Part shown: one piece after another, positions 1 to 8,386 of the stretch | How the letters are laid out: every line of letters begins with the position of its first letter | Numbering within the stretch: the first letter of the stretch is position 1 | Assembly: GCA_047974765.1 (NCBI GenBank) | Contig: JBKECP010000022.1 | Location: 1 to 64,000 of the forward strand | Source: JBKECP01 sp047974765 | GTDB taxonomy: Bacteria; Pseudomonadota; Gammaproteobacteria; Pseudomonadales; Halieaceae | Direction: 5' to 3' | Length of the DNA: 64,000 nt | The notes under the pieces: model-generated | Database searches by the model: none | Seen by the model: the letters and a program-made list of their open reading frames with translations, nothing else | What the model was told of the DNA's origin: nothing | Made by a program: the position numbers and the translations under genes

Positions 1-1
1 A

Positions 2-136
2 GAAAGCGCCAGCCAACTTAATTATCAGCTGGCAAGAAAATGCGATCTACTCCAGGGTTATTACCTGTCCTACCAAAAATCTCCGGACGTAATGCGCGTT
101 GAAGTTATACGCAGCTTCAATTATCTTATGGGATAA
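2..136 (+). CDS. C-terminal end of a probable EAL-domain protein (partial)
   Basis: An open frame enters from the left edge and stops with TAA at 134-136, giving the last 44 residues of a protein. The segment containing CDLLQGYYLS resembles the end of the EAL (c-di-GMP phosphodiesterase) domain, where a G-C-D-x-x-Q-G-Y-x-x-S motif is typical. The catalytic EVL/EAL part lies outside the window, so activity cannot be judged. The assignment rests on this one motif and is tentative. Confidence 0.45.
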   Translation, partial: ESASQLNYQLARKCDLLQGYYLSYQKSPDVMRVEVIRSFNYLMG

Positions 137-302
137 AATTCAGACGATAAAAAAAAACCACCATGAAAATTCTTAGTTCAGCACTAACGTCTCAATCACC
201 TCGGCTCATTTATTGTCACCGCTCCAGCGCCCGGGGTTTAGGGAGTCTGCAGGCACCGCTTTTCCTTGTTGACGATATCAATTGCGCCAATTTTATAACG
301 TT
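137..302. other. Non-coding spacer before the insertion sequence
   Basis: This stretch sits between the stop of the EAL-like fragment and the left end of the IS3 element. It holds an A-rich run at about 150-160. A short open frame starts at 163 and runs into the IS, but its product resembles nothing I know and its codon use is not coding-like. I see no promoter or repeat I can defend. Confidence 0.4.
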
Positions 303-325
303 TGTTCCGAGACACCTGTATCGGT
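303..325. repeat. Left terminal inverted repeat of the IS3 element
   Basis: It begins with TGTTCCGAGACACC and pairs imperfectly with the sequence at 1988-2010 read from the other strand. About 15 of 22 positions match, including the outer TGTT. It lies just after the 3' end of orfB. Confidence 0.6.
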
Positions 326-355
326 GTTTGTCAACAAAGATGTTGCGTTCATTGA

Positions 356-1396
356 TTATGCTGCCTTAGCCGATGATGGTTTTTCAGCGCATAATTCCTC
401 CGGGGGGTTCAGCCAGACTTCATCGACTCTCCCCCAGTTTCGTATTGACCCAGACCACTGCTGCGGATGCCGGGCCTTTGCCGCCTCGTAGAGTGCCTTG
501 CGCTGTCGCAACAGCTCGCTGTCGAGGCCGGCATGACGCTGTGCCGGCGTCACATAGCTGATCGCGCTGTGGCGATGCTCGTGGTTGTACCAGGTCACAA
601 ATTCATACACCCAGCGGCGGGCTGCTTCGAGACTATCGAACGGTTTGCGTGGATAGGCTGGCGTGTACTTCAAGGTCCGGAACAGACTTTCGGAGTAAGG
701 GTTGTCGTCACTCACCGACGGTCGGCTAAACGAAGGGACAACACCCAGACGCTGCAGCGTGATCAGCATGGTGGCTCCCTTCATCGGACTCCCGTTATCC
801 GCGTGCAGGGCCAGTTGGCCGCGACGAACGCCCTCCGCCAGACAGGCTTTACTGATCAGCACGCTGGCATGCTCCGCCGACTCTTGTGCATGGACCTCCC
901 AGCCGACGATCTTGCGGCTGAAGATGTCCTCAATCATGTACAGACGATAGAACTGGCCCCGGACGCTACTGGCAAGGAACGTGATATCCCAGGTCCAGAC
1001 CTGGTTGGGCGCTGTGGCGCAGAAGCCTTTGGGCTTTGCCACTGTGCGCGGTGGCTCCGCAGCACCGCGACGGTTGACCTGACCAACATCCCGTAACACC
1101 CGGTAAAAGCTCGATTCCGAGGCAATATACCGCCCCTCATCAGCCAGACGGGGCACAATCTGGGAGGGGGGCAGGCTGCTGTATTCGGGCAGGTTGCACA
1201 CGCGCACGATGTCGGCGCGCTCCGCCGGAGTCAGTGCATTACCCGGCGTACGGGTTTGTGCCGCCGCCCTACGCTGATCACCCGGTACGGCCAGTCTGAG
1301 GGCCCGCTTCCATCGTTGCAGTGTTCGCACATCAATCTCCAATACCTCGCAGGTGCGGCATCTCCGGGCTCCGGCGGCGACCGCCTCGTCTATCAA
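356..1396 (-). CDS. IS3-family transposase, orfB (DDE integrase domain)
   Basis: This is the catalytic half of the transposase, with an N-terminal HTH_21-like region and an rve integrase core. The DDE triad is visible as D in WTWDITFL, D in LHADNGSP and E in NPYSESLFRTLKY, so the enzyme looks intact. The frame remains open upstream of the TTG at 1396 back to the A7 run at 1465-1471. As in other IS3 elements, the active protein is therefore most likely an OrfAB fusion made by -1 frameshifting, not a product started at 1396. It ends with a WSG...NW tail. There is no sign of decay, so this copy could be active. Confidence 0.9.
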   Translation of the reverse strand: MIDEAVAAGARRCRTCEVLEIDVRTLQRWKRALRLAVPGDQRRAAAQTRTPGNALTPAERADIVRVCNLPEYSSLPPSQIVPRLADEGRYIASESSFYRVLRDVGQVNRRGAAEPPRTVAKPKGFCATAPNQVWTWDITFLASSVRGQFYRLYMIEDIFSRKIVGWEVHAQESAEHASVLISKACLAEGVRRGQLALHADNGSPMKGATMLITLQRLGVVPSFSRPSVSDDNPYSESLFRTLKYTPAYPRKPFDSLEAARRWVYEFVTWYNHEHRHSAISYVTPAQRHAGLDSELLRQRKALYEAAKARHPQQWSGSIRNWGRVDEVWLNPPEELCAEKPSSAKAA

Positions 1397-1428
1397 TTTA
1401 ATCGCCCGCCGGCGATCTGCTTCGGCAA

Positions 1429-1983
1429 TCAGTCGTCCTCGCTGTCCCCCCAGATCTCCCGGGCTTTTTTTGGGAGCACCAGCAACGCCGCCGCCTCAGA
1501 CAGCGCTTTGTCCTTGCGGTTGAGTTCCTTCTCCAGTTTGCGGATTTTCTTGCGTTCTTTCTGCCATTCCCGGCGCTCGGCCGCCGTCAGTGGCCGTTCG
1601 ACATCGGCACCGGATTCAGCGGCTTCCCGCCAGCGCCGCACCTGCTCCACATACAGGCCTTTCTCCCGGCAATAAGCAGAAAGCTCTTCCTCATTCAGCG
1701 CAGCAGTTTCAATGACGACAGCAAGTTTGTTCTTGCCGCTCCAGTTCTCTGGGTTGGACGGGTCTGCGGGCACGATGTTACCTCGATCGCGGTACTGGTT
1801 CCGCCAATTGTACAGGGTGACATCAGAAACGCCGATCTCCCGACTGACCTGTGCTACCGACTGCGTATTGGGTGGCATCAACCGTCTGATCGCCTGCTCT
1901 TTGAACTCTTCACTATAGCGTGTCACTGGACCCTCACTCGCCGCCCCCTCATTGGGATTCAGGTTTGAAAATGGTCGCGACAT
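1429..1983 (-). CDS. IS3-family transposase, orfA (HTH and leucine-zipper region)
   Basis: This 184-residue protein provides the DNA-binding half. A transposase_8-type helix-turn-helix lies near residues 20-70 (YSEEFKEQAIRRL ... VSDVTLYNWRNQY). A charged Lys/Glu-rich helix around 130-165 is likely the oligomerisation zipper. It is longer than the usual orfA of about 100 residues because a second HTH-like stretch (NEEELSAYCREKGLYVEQVRRW) follows the first. It ends with TGA at 1429-1431, just past the A7 slippery run shared with orfB. Confidence 0.88.
   Translation of the reverse strand: MSRPFSNLNPNEGAASEGPVTRYSEEFKEQAIRRLMPPNTQSVAQVSREIGVSDVTLYNWRNQYRDRGNIVPADPSNPENWSGKNKLAVVIETAALNEEELSAYCREKGLYVEQVRRWREAAESGADVERPLTAAERREWQKERKKIRKLEKELNRKDKALSEAAALLVLPKKAREIWGDSEDD
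1465..1471 (-). promoter_or_regulatory. Programmed -1 frameshift site (A7) joining orfA and orfB
   Basis: On the coding strand, orfA reads CCA AAA AAA GCC, giving a slippery A-AAA-AAA heptamer. A -1 slip continues straight into the orfB frame with no stop (SPGDLGGQRGRLIAEAD...). This is the standard way IS3 elements make the OrfAB transposase. I did not model the downstream stimulatory structure. Confidence 0.75.
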
Positions 1984-1987
1984 CTAT

Positions 1988-2010
1988 CCTGACAGAGGGG
2001 GCTGGCAACA
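1988..2010. repeat. Right terminal inverted repeat of the IS3 element
   Basis: Read from 2010 on the minus strand it begins TGTTGCCAGCCCCC, the imperfect partner of the left end. It lies just upstream of the orfA start, where the element's own promoter is expected. Confidence 0.6.
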
Positions 2011-2024
2011 ATTGAGAAGGTAGA

Positions 2025-2240
2025 GTTGCCCTCACTGGCAGAGCAGGGCTGGGTAAAACGCTGCAAACGTTGGCTTTGATCCAGCATATGAAAGACACGG
2101 GCTCACTGAAGCGGCCAGCATTGATAATTGCGCCCACCAGTCTGACCGGCAACTGGCTACATGAGGCAGCCCAGTTTACCCCGCACCTGAAGGTGGTCCT
2201 GATCCACGGCCCTGAGCGTATGGCCGGTTTTGCAGAGAAA
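2025..2240 (+). pseudogene. Decayed fragment of a SNF2/HepA-type helicase
   Basis: The frame from about 2040 encodes GLGKTLQTLALIQ, then PALIIAPTSLTGNW, then LIHGPERMAGF. These are Walker A and the following motifs of SNF2-family ATPases. The usual residues before GLGKT (LAD-E-M) appear only in another frame (CTG GCA GAG CAG GG), which suggests a one-base loss at about 2045. After 2240 the frame diverges into unrelated sequence and stops at 2292-2294. No N-terminal part is found left of the IS, and the rest of the ATPase is missing. It is a remnant next to the IS right end and not a working gene. Confidence 0.7.
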
Positions 2241-2355
2241 TATTTTTATTTAAATGTGAATCTGTCAAAAAAACCGCCACAGCAGATGCCGTAGCGGACG
2301 AGGGAAATATCTGCTGAACGCAAGGCGTGGCGGGCATATACTTGCCCACCTATAA

Positions 2356-4287
2356 TCAGTCGGGGCGGTTTTCGATCAGGCTGTCAACCACGGTGGGATC
2401 GGCCAATGTGCTGGTGTCGCCCAGACTGTCCAGTTCATTCTCGGCAATTTTACGCAAAATACGCCGCATAATTTTACCGGAGCGTGTCTTGGGCAGGCCG
2501 GGTGCCCATTGGATTACATCGGGCCGGGCAATAGGGCCGATTTCCTTCACGCACAGATCTATCAGCTCCTGGCGCAGTGCTTCTGAGGGTTCCACGCCGT
2601 CCATCGGTGTGACATAGCAATAAATACCCTGGCCTTTGATGTCGTGGGGGAAGCCAACAACGGCAGCCTCGGCAATATCTTCGTGCAGCACCAGCGCGCT
2701 TTCCACTTCAGCGGTACCCATGCGGTGGCCGGAGACGTTCAGTACATCGTCCACACGGCCGGTAATCCAGTAGTAGCCATCTTCATCGCGGGAAGCACCG
2801 TCACCTGTAAAGTAATAGCCGGGATAGGCGCTGAAGTAGGTGTCGATGAGGCGCTGGTGATCGCCGTAGACGGAACGGATCTGGGCGGGCCAGGAAGATT
2901 TGACCACCAGATAGCCAGCGCCCGGGCCTTCAATTTCACTGCCGTCTTCGTTCAGCAGGGCCAGATCAATACCGAAGAAAGGCCGCGTGGCTGAACCGGG
3001 TTTGAGGTCCGTGGCGCCGGGCATGGGCGTAATCATATGGCCGCCCGTCTCGGTTTGCCACCAGGTATCGACCACGGGGCAGCGGGCGTCGCCCACAACG
3101 GTGTAATACCACTCCCAGACTTCCGGGTTAATGGGTTCACCTACTGTGCCCAGCAAACGCAGGCTGGCGCGGGACGTGCGCTTGACCGGTTCATCGCCAA
3201 CGGCGTTCAGTGCGCGAATGGCGGTGGGTGCGGTATAGAAAATATTTACCTGGTGCTTGTCGATTACCTGCCAGCAGCGACCGGCATCGGGGTAGGTGGG
3301 TACACCCTCAAAAATGAGTGAAATAGCGCCGTTGGTTAGCGGACCGTAAACTATGTAGCTGTGGCCGGTAACCCAGCCAACATCTGCGGTACACCAGTAG
3401 ATTTCACCTTCGCGGTAATCAAAAACGTATTTGAAGCTTGTTGCTGTCTGTAGCAGATAGCCAGCGGTGGTGTGAAGCACACCCTTGGGTTTGCCGGTTG
3501 AACCTGAGGTGTAAAGAATGAACAGCGGATCTTCTGAATCCATGGATTCAGGTTCGCAGTCAGTGGTGACAGCCTCCGTGGCCTCGTGGTACCAGATGTC
3601 TCGATTGTCCTGCCAGTTGATCTCGCCGCCGGTGCGTTTGACGACAATACAGGTGCTGACACTGGGGCAGTGGGTCAGCGCTGCATCGGCGTTGGTTTTT
3701 AAGGGAACACGCTTGCCTCCGCGCAGGCCTTCGTCGGCAGTAATCAGTGTCTGGCAGTCGGAGTCAAGGATGCGATCCTTGAGGGCTTCCGGTGAGAAAC
3801 CACCGAAAACCACCGAATGGACGGCGCCAATACGGGCGCAGGCTAGCATGGCAACGGCGGCTTCGGGAATCATCGGCATATAAATACAAACCCGGTCACC
3901 TTTTTTGACACCGCGATTGCGCAACACGTTGCCGAGTCGACTAACAGCATCTTTAAGTTCGCTGTATGTGATGTGCTTGCTGTCGGCGGGATCGTCTCCT
4001 TCCCAGATAAAAGCCGTCTGGTCGGCACGCTGGGGCAGGTGGCGATCAACGCAGTTGACGCAGACATTGAGTTTGCCACCGCCAAACCATTCAGCCTTGC
4101 CCTGTGTAAGATCGGCGTTGACAACGCTGTCCCAGGGTTTGTCCCAGCTTAAAAACTGCTCAGCCTGTCCGGCCCAGAAGGTATCGGGATCGTCTATCGA
4201 CTGCCGGTACATTTGCTCGTACTTGTCAGCATCAATCCAGGCATCGCTGAAACTGGCGGGCACCTTGTGAAGCGGAAAGTCAGACAT
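2356..4287 (-). CDS. acs: Acetyl-coenzyme A synthetase
   Basis: The enzyme activates acetate with ATP and CoA to acetyl-CoA in the cytosol, feeding acetate into the TCA and glyoxylate pathways. It has 643 residues from the ATG at 4287, the usual Acs length. That start has AGGAA eight bases upstream; a longer frame from 4326 would add 13 unconserved residues. Visible are the ATP-binding loop YTSGSTGKPKG (about residue 260), DTWWQTETGG in the core, and a C-terminal SGKIMRRILRK holding the catalytic lysine, which is acetylated by Pat-type enzymes in relatives. The gene stands alone, with dinB upstream on the same strand. Confidence 0.95.
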   Translation of the reverse strand: MSDFPLHKVPASFSDAWIDADKYEQMYRQSIDDPDTFWAGQAEQFLSWDKPWDSVVNADLTQGKAEWFGGGKLNVCVNCVDRHLPQRADQTAFIWEGDDPADSKHITYSELKDAVSRLGNVLRNRGVKKGDRVCIYMPMIPEAAVAMLACARIGAVHSVVFGGFSPEALKDRILDSDCQTLITADEGLRGGKRVPLKTNADAALTHCPSVSTCIVVKRTGGEINWQDNRDIWYHEATEAVTTDCEPESMDSEDPLFILYTSGSTGKPKGVLHTTAGYLLQTATSFKYVFDYREGEIYWCTADVGWVTGHSYIVYGPLTNGAISLIFEGVPTYPDAGRCWQVIDKHQVNIFYTAPTAIRALNAVGDEPVKRTSRASLRLLGTVGEPINPEVWEWYYTVVGDARCPVVDTWWQTETGGHMITPMPGATDLKPGSATRPFFGIDLALLNEDGSEIEGPGAGYLVVKSSWPAQIRSVYGDHQRLIDTYFSAYPGYYFTGDGASRDEDGYYWITGRVDDVLNVSGHRMGTAEVESALVLHEDIAEAAVVGFPHDIKGQGIYCYVTPMDGVEPSEALRQELIDLCVKEIGPIARPDVIQWAPGLPKTRSGKIMRRILRKIAENELDSLGDTSTLADPTVVDSLIENRPD

Positions 4288-4419
4288 AGTGATTATTCCT
4301 GTTATGAGTCTATAAGCGTTGATCATACGCTATGTCCATACAGGAGCAATTCTACCAAGGTCTAAAGGTTTTCGATCAGGGGCATGCTCTGTGCTTATCG
4401 CTTGCCGGGTCTGTTTCCT

Positions 4420-4446
4420 GTTAATCCGACAATCTATGTTGCCGGA
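4420..4446 (+). repeat. Mini-hairpin repeat, copy 1
   Basis: This intergenic motif reads TTAATCCGACAATCTATG then TTGCCGGAT. It shares the 16-base core CAATCTATGTTGCCGG with the hairpin at 20710-20750. Its ends can pair (CCGACAA with TTGCCGG). It lies between the 3' end of dinB and the start of acs. Confidence 0.5.
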
Positions 4447-4456
4447 TGCTGTCGGC

Positions 4457-5563
4457 TTAATAAAACTCGAAACGGGTTTGGCTTTTCAGCTGTGTGCTGG
4501 CCGTCGCAGATGATCCCTGCTGCAAGGATGATACCGTCAGTCCCAGCAGGCGCACGCCCATTGCCACCGGCAGCAGTGGTCTGAGCAGACCCTGTCCCAT
4601 ATACTTGAGCTGTTGACAGCTGATGATGGCCTCGTCGATGGAATGCGAACGGGTGATCTGGCGAAAATCACTGTATTTGACTTTTAGTGTGAGCGTTCGC
4701 CCTCGCGCCTGTTGGCGGCTAATACGCTCCCAGGTTAGCTCGGCGATACTCTCCAGCGCTGTCTGTAGAGCATTATCTGTCAGCAGGTCGGTGCGGTAGG
4801 TACGCTCGGCACCGATCGACTTGCGAATTCGGTCAGATTTGACGGGCCGTTGATCAATACCGCGGCTGGCGTGATAGAGATAATGGGCACTCTTACCAAA
4901 ATGCTCGCTGAGAAAATCCAGGCTACAGGCGCGGATATCCGCTCCATTGTGAATATTCAGGCGAGCCATTTTGTCGGCTGTTTTTGGGCCAACCCCCCAA
5001 AAACGGCGAGCGGGCAGGCTGGCTGCAAAGTCGGCGCCCTGTTCGGGTAGCACTACGCAGATACCGTCGGGCTTGTTCTGGTCCGAGGCGACTTTGGCCA
5101 GAAACTTGTTGTAACTGACTCCTGCGCTGGCCGTCAGAGCCAGCTCTTGTCGGATCTGTGCCCGGATCAACTGGGCTATACGTACAGCGCTGCCAATACC
5201 CGGCTTGTCCCGGCTGACATCAAGATAGGCCTCATCCAGAGAAAGAGGTTCAATCCTGTCGGTATAACGATGAAAGATAGTGTGGATCTGTTTTGAAACG
5301 GCACGGTAAACATCAAAGCGGGGTTTGACAAAAATCAGTTGTGGGCAGTGCCTGCGGGCAGTGACCGAGGCCATGGCTGAGCGCACACCAAAGCGCCGTG
5401 CTTCATAACTGGCAGCGGCAACCACACCCCGTTCGGCCTCGCCGCCAACTGCAATCGGCTTGCCTTGAAGCTCCGGATGGTCGCGTTGCTCTACACTGGC
5501 AAAAAAAGCATCCATGTCAATATGGATGATCTTGCGCAGGTTTTGTTCATGGGTGTCAGACAT
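4457..5563 (-). CDS. dinB: DNA polymerase IV (Y-family translesion polymerase)
   Basis: This error-prone polymerase copies past damaged bases. The palm aspartate is in IIHIDMDAFFASVE near the N terminus and the second acidic pair in SLDEAYLDV. YEARRFGVRSAM and the SYNKFLAKVASDQNKPDG thumb/HhH region are intact. The length, 368 residues, is slightly longer than E. coli DinB (351). The usual C-terminal clamp motif (QLVLGL in E. coli) is not seen. The protein ends QTRFEFY, which might serve as a clamp-binding peptide, but that is inference. The annotated ATG has only a weak ribosome-binding site. Confidence 0.95.
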   Translation of the reverse strand: MSDTHEQNLRKIIHIDMDAFFASVEQRDHPELQGKPIAVGGEAERGVVAAASYEARRFGVRSAMASVTARRHCPQLIFVKPRFDVYRAVSKQIHTIFHRYTDRIEPLSLDEAYLDVSRDKPGIGSAVRIAQLIRAQIRQELALTASAGVSYNKFLAKVASDQNKPDGICVVLPEQGADFAASLPARRFWGVGPKTADKMARLNIHNGADIRACSLDFLSEHFGKSAHYLYHASRGIDQRPVKSDRIRKSIGAERTYRTDLLTDNALQTALESIAELTWERISRQQARGRTLTLKVKYSDFRQITRSHSIDEAIISCQQLKYMGQGLLRPLLPVAMGVRLLGLTVSSLQQGSSATASTQLKSQTRFEFY

Positions 5564-5743
5564 AGTACAAATAGTAGAATTTGCAGTTACTGAAGAGCAA
5601 GGTGGAATGTCAATTTGATGTCAGTTCTGCTTAAGGCATGCCAGTAGTATCTGTGTGCCAACAGAACTGCCGGAGTGAACAATGATTAATTCTGCCAACC
5701 GGCTTGCCAAATTTAACCTGATTATCCGGGTAGGAGGATAACT

Positions 5744-7210
5744 GTGAACAATCCCGCTGCTGTAAATCCCGTTGCCGGTGCCGACAATGCTGAAGCTGTC
5801 CGTAATGAATTGATGGCGTCCTTTGGACTCCAGCGTGCGGCTTATCTGGAAAATCCCTATCCTGACCTGCGTGAGCGCAGGGATGATCTACTCAAGCTCA
5901 AGCGGATGATCATGGATAACCTGGACGATATTATTGGCGCAATCAGCCAGGATTACGGCAACCGTTCTGCCCACGAAAGCAAGTTTGCCGAGATTGTGGC
6001 TGTTGTCGATGGCATTGGCGATACCATCAAAAAACTCAAAAAATGGATGAAGCCTGAAAAACGCCATGTTGATAAAAGTATGTATCTGGGCGCCCGGAAT
6101 GTACTAATGGCCCAGCCGCTGGGTGTGGTTGGTCTGATTGTTCCCTGGAATTTTCCGGTCAATCTGACATTTTCCCAGCTGACAGCTGCTTTTGCTGCGG
6201 GTAATCGGGCCATGGTTAAAATGTCGGAAAACTCCATTGCCCTGACACGTCTGTTACAACAGCTTGCACCCAAGTATTTTCCCGCAGGGAAATTGCAGAT
6301 TTTTGAAGAAACCGGCGGTGTCGGTATCCAGTTTTCGCAGATTCCTTTTGATCTGATTGTGTTTACCGGTTCCGGTCAGACGGGCCGTGCTGTCATGGCT
6401 TCGGCGGCCAAAAATCTGACGCCGGTGATTCTCGAACTGGGCGGTAAGGCACCGGCAATCATTGACAAAAATTATCCGTTGCAAAAAGCTGTTGAGCGCA
6501 TCATGTTTGTCAAACAGTTCAATGCCGGTCAAATTTGTACCAATGTTGATTATGTCTTTGTTCACAACAGCCAGCGAGATGATTTTGTACGGTTGGCCAA
6601 AGATTATATTCGGGAGCATTGCCCGGATATCAATCATACTGACTACACATCAATTATTGATGACCGCTCCTTTGATCGTTTACAGGGCACGTTGCGTGAT
6701 GCACGTGAAAAGGGGGCCACGGTTATCAATCTCAGTGAGGGGCAGGAACCAAACCCGGAAAACCGCAAATTACCCCTGCATCTGGTGCTCGATACCAATC
6801 CCGAGATGATCATCCGTCAACGTGAAACCTTTGGTCCCCTGTTGATGGTATTAACCTACAATGAGCCCTCGGAGGTGGTTGACTACATTAACGCCAACGA
6901 CCGTCCATTGGCCTTGTATCCCTTTAGCAATGACCAGGATCTGTCAGACATGTATATCAAACGGATTATGTCAGGCGGTGTTACTGTCAATGATGCGTTG
7001 TTTCATGTTGCCCAGCACGATTTACCCTTTGGTGGTGTGGGCCCCTCCGGTATGGGTCATTATCACGGTTATGAGGGCTTTGTAGCCTTCTCTAAAATGC
7101 GGCCCATTTTTTATCAGGCCAACCGGACGGCAATGAAACTGCTGCGTCCACCCTATGGCAAAGTGGCCACCCGTATGCTCGATACCCTGCTTAAGCTGAA
7201 GGGCCGTTAA
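5744..7210 (+). CDS. Coniferyl-aldehyde-dehydrogenase-like aldehyde dehydrogenase
   Basis: This 488-residue NAD(P)-dependent aldehyde dehydrogenase oxidises an aldehyde to its acid. Sequence style and length match the CalB group (coniferyl aldehyde dehydrogenase), which acts on aromatic or long-chain aldehydes; the true substrate is not shown. The catalytic cysteine is C265 (GQICTN), the general base E231 (LELGGK), and the cofactor-binding segment is IVPWNFPVN. The C terminus continues about 50 residues past the fold with a basic tail (PPYGKVATRMLDTLLKLKGR), which may touch the membrane. The GTG start has a strong TAGGAGG site. No pathway genes flank it. Confidence 0.85.
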   Translation: MNNPAAVNPVAGADNAEAVRNELMASFGLQRAAYLENPYPDLRERRDDLLKLKRMIMDNLDDIIGAISQDYGNRSAHESKFAEIVAVVDGIGDTIKKLKKWMKPEKRHVDKSMYLGARNVLMAQPLGVVGLIVPWNFPVNLTFSQLTAAFAAGNRAMVKMSENSIALTRLLQQLAPKYFPAGKLQIFEETGGVGIQFSQIPFDLIVFTGSGQTGRAVMASAAKNLTPVILELGGKAPAIIDKNYPLQKAVERIMFVKQFNAGQICTNVDYVFVHNSQRDDFVRLAKDYIREHCPDINHTDYTSIIDDRSFDRLQGTLRDAREKGATVINLSEGQEPNPENRKLPLHLVLDTNPEMIIRQRETFGPLLMVLTYNEPSEVVDYINANDRPLALYPFSNDQDLSDMYIKRIMSGGVTVNDALFHVAQHDLPFGGVGPSGMGHYHGYEGFVAFSKMRPIFYQANRTAMKLLRPPYGKVATRMLDTLLKLKGR

Positions 7211-7214
7211 CCGG

Positions 7215-7366
7215 GCCGAATGAATAAGCGGCACATGGATGTGCCGCCGCAGTCTATAAGTCTATGCGAGCCACTGAAAATCAAGGGATTTCGCACATTC
7301 CGATAATTGTCAAGGGTGACAATCAAATAGTGAGGGGTTCATCTATTTGATTGCCAGGTTGATAGT
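7215..7366 (+). repeat. Structured intergenic repeat, copy A
   Basis: This copy starts GCCGAATGAATAAG and ends GATTGCCAGGTTGATAGT. Internal hairpins include GCGGCACATGGATGTGCCGC and a terminal stem ACAATCAAATAG / CTATTTGATTG. It matches copies at 20543-20706 (minus) and 33855-34019 (plus) along its whole length with scattered substitutions. The central GCAGGC...GCCTGC stem is degraded here. It lies after the aldehyde dehydrogenase stop, between convergent genes. Confidence 0.85.
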
Positions 7367-7482
7367 TTCACAAAGATGATACGCATCATTTATACAGGTG
7401 CGCTTTGGTGTTTGGTGTTGAAAAGCTATCACTGTCAGATCGGGGCTGCATGGTGGTATTTGCCGGACTTCAGGTTTATTGC

Positions 7483-8232
7483 TCAAAGTCCGGCTTCAGC
7501 TTTGTTGCGCAAGGCTGCAAAACCTTCGTAGCGCCAGTCACGCAGAGCCAGCACGGCGGTGTAGCCGCGGCGCTGGTTAAAATCCAGACTGCTGTCTTCG
7601 CGGTTGAGCTGGTCGAATTCCCTGGCCAGACGCTGCATTCGGCGGCGTAGTTCCGAGTTCGACTCAGCCGACAGCATGCCATTGAGTACGATCAGGCAGT
7701 GTTCCTGTTGTTCGAAGTTGGCAGCAAAAAAATCTTTCTGGATGCTTTTTAAAAAACGCTTTTGAATAGGGCCGCCGGGCTGCCAGCCGAAGTTGGGCGC
7801 CACCAGCAGCTTGATCCGGTTACCGACTTGCAGCTCGATCAGGTGCAGACGGTCGAGACGAGCCAGCATCTGGATCAGCTGGTGCTCCTCAAAGATATAA
7901 AATTTGAGAATATCCTCAAAACGCCAGCGGTTAAGCACGCAAACAGTAACTACCAGCAGGGCGAGATCATCGGCAATTTCACGTTCCTGCTCGATGCTAA
8001 GGCTTTGCAGGCGATCGTGGCGCTCGTCCATGCGCTTTACCAGTGTACTGATATCCAGAGCGCACAGACTACAGATGCGATCCACCTCTGCCAGTGTAAA
8101 TTCCTCTTTGGAAAATTTGCGTTTGATTGAGGATTCAGACAGATTCAGTGCGTTGGCAATATGGGCATAGGTGATACCTGCTGCTTTCAGACTGGTCTTG
8201 AGAGTGTCGATAAGGGGGGTAACCTGCGCCAT
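7483..8232 (-). CDS. HTH (XRE-like) transcriptional regulator
   Basis: This 249-residue protein has an N-terminal helix-turn-helix (residues about 10-65: GITYAHIANALNLSESSIKR... TLAEVDRIC). A mainly helical C-terminal domain of about 180 residues has no motif I recognise. Start choice is supported by GGAG six bases before the ATG. It diverges from the LplT/PlsC/AMP-ligase fusion, with a 21-bp inverted repeat between them, so local regulation is plausible but unproven. A stem (GCCGGACTT/AAGTCCGGC) overlaps its stop codon and may end transcription. Confidence 0.75.
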   Translation of the reverse strand: MAQVTPLIDTLKTSLKAAGITYAHIANALNLSESSIKRKFSKEEFTLAEVDRICSLCALDISTLVKRMDERHDRLQSLSIEQEREIADDLALLVVTVCVLNRWRFEDILKFYIFEEHQLIQMLARLDRLHLIELQVGNRIKLLVAPNFGWQPGGPIQKRFLKSIQKDFFAANFEQQEHCLIVLNGMLSAESNSELRRRMQRLAREFDQLNREDSSLDFNQRRGYTAVLALRDWRYEGFAALRNKAEAGL

Positions 8233-8273
8233 GGTAACTCCGTTGATAACTTTAATATATATTGAAAGGTTTT

Positions 8274-8294
8274 TGGTATCGCCAGATAATACCA
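8274..8294. promoter_or_regulatory. Candidate operator, TGGTAT-N9-ATACCA
   Basis: A perfect 6-base inverted repeat with a 9-base spacer lies between the divergent HTH regulator and the acyltransferase fusion. It is about 40 bases upstream of the regulator start and about 90 bases upstream of the other gene. The spacing suits a dimeric HTH protein. That the neighbouring regulator binds it is inference. Confidence 0.4.
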
Positions 8295-8386
8295 GAGGGT
8301 GTGATTAGTGGAACAAGCCCGGTAAGGCTGGTGACGAATAAAAGTAGTGTGTAGCCTGCTGGTGCTGAAACGGGATGGAGCAGAGT

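Larger units (their letters stand above)
303..2010 (-). mobile_element. IS3-family insertion sequence
   Basis: A two-ORF transposase unit (orfA then orfB, minus strand) fills the element. The proposed ends are imperfect inverted repeats beginning TGTT: TGTTCCGAGACACCTGTATC at the left (from 303) and TGTTGCCAGCCCCCTCTGTC read inward from 2010, about 15 matches in 22. The TG...CA ends are typical of IS3. The flanks (GTT on the left, ATT on the right) show no target-site duplication, so either the ends are slightly misplaced or the flanks were rearranged after insertion. At about 1.7 kb it is a little longer than most IS3 elements, matching its long orfA. Confidence 0.8.

Noticed and set aside
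467..1096. 209-residue open frame on the plus strand
   Set aside because: It is antisense to the IS3 transposase, which has an intact DDE triad and clear family match.
7215..7366. Repeat copies read as a CRISPR or att sites
   Set aside because: Copies are far apart, lack spacer structure and have no cas or integrase genes nearby.
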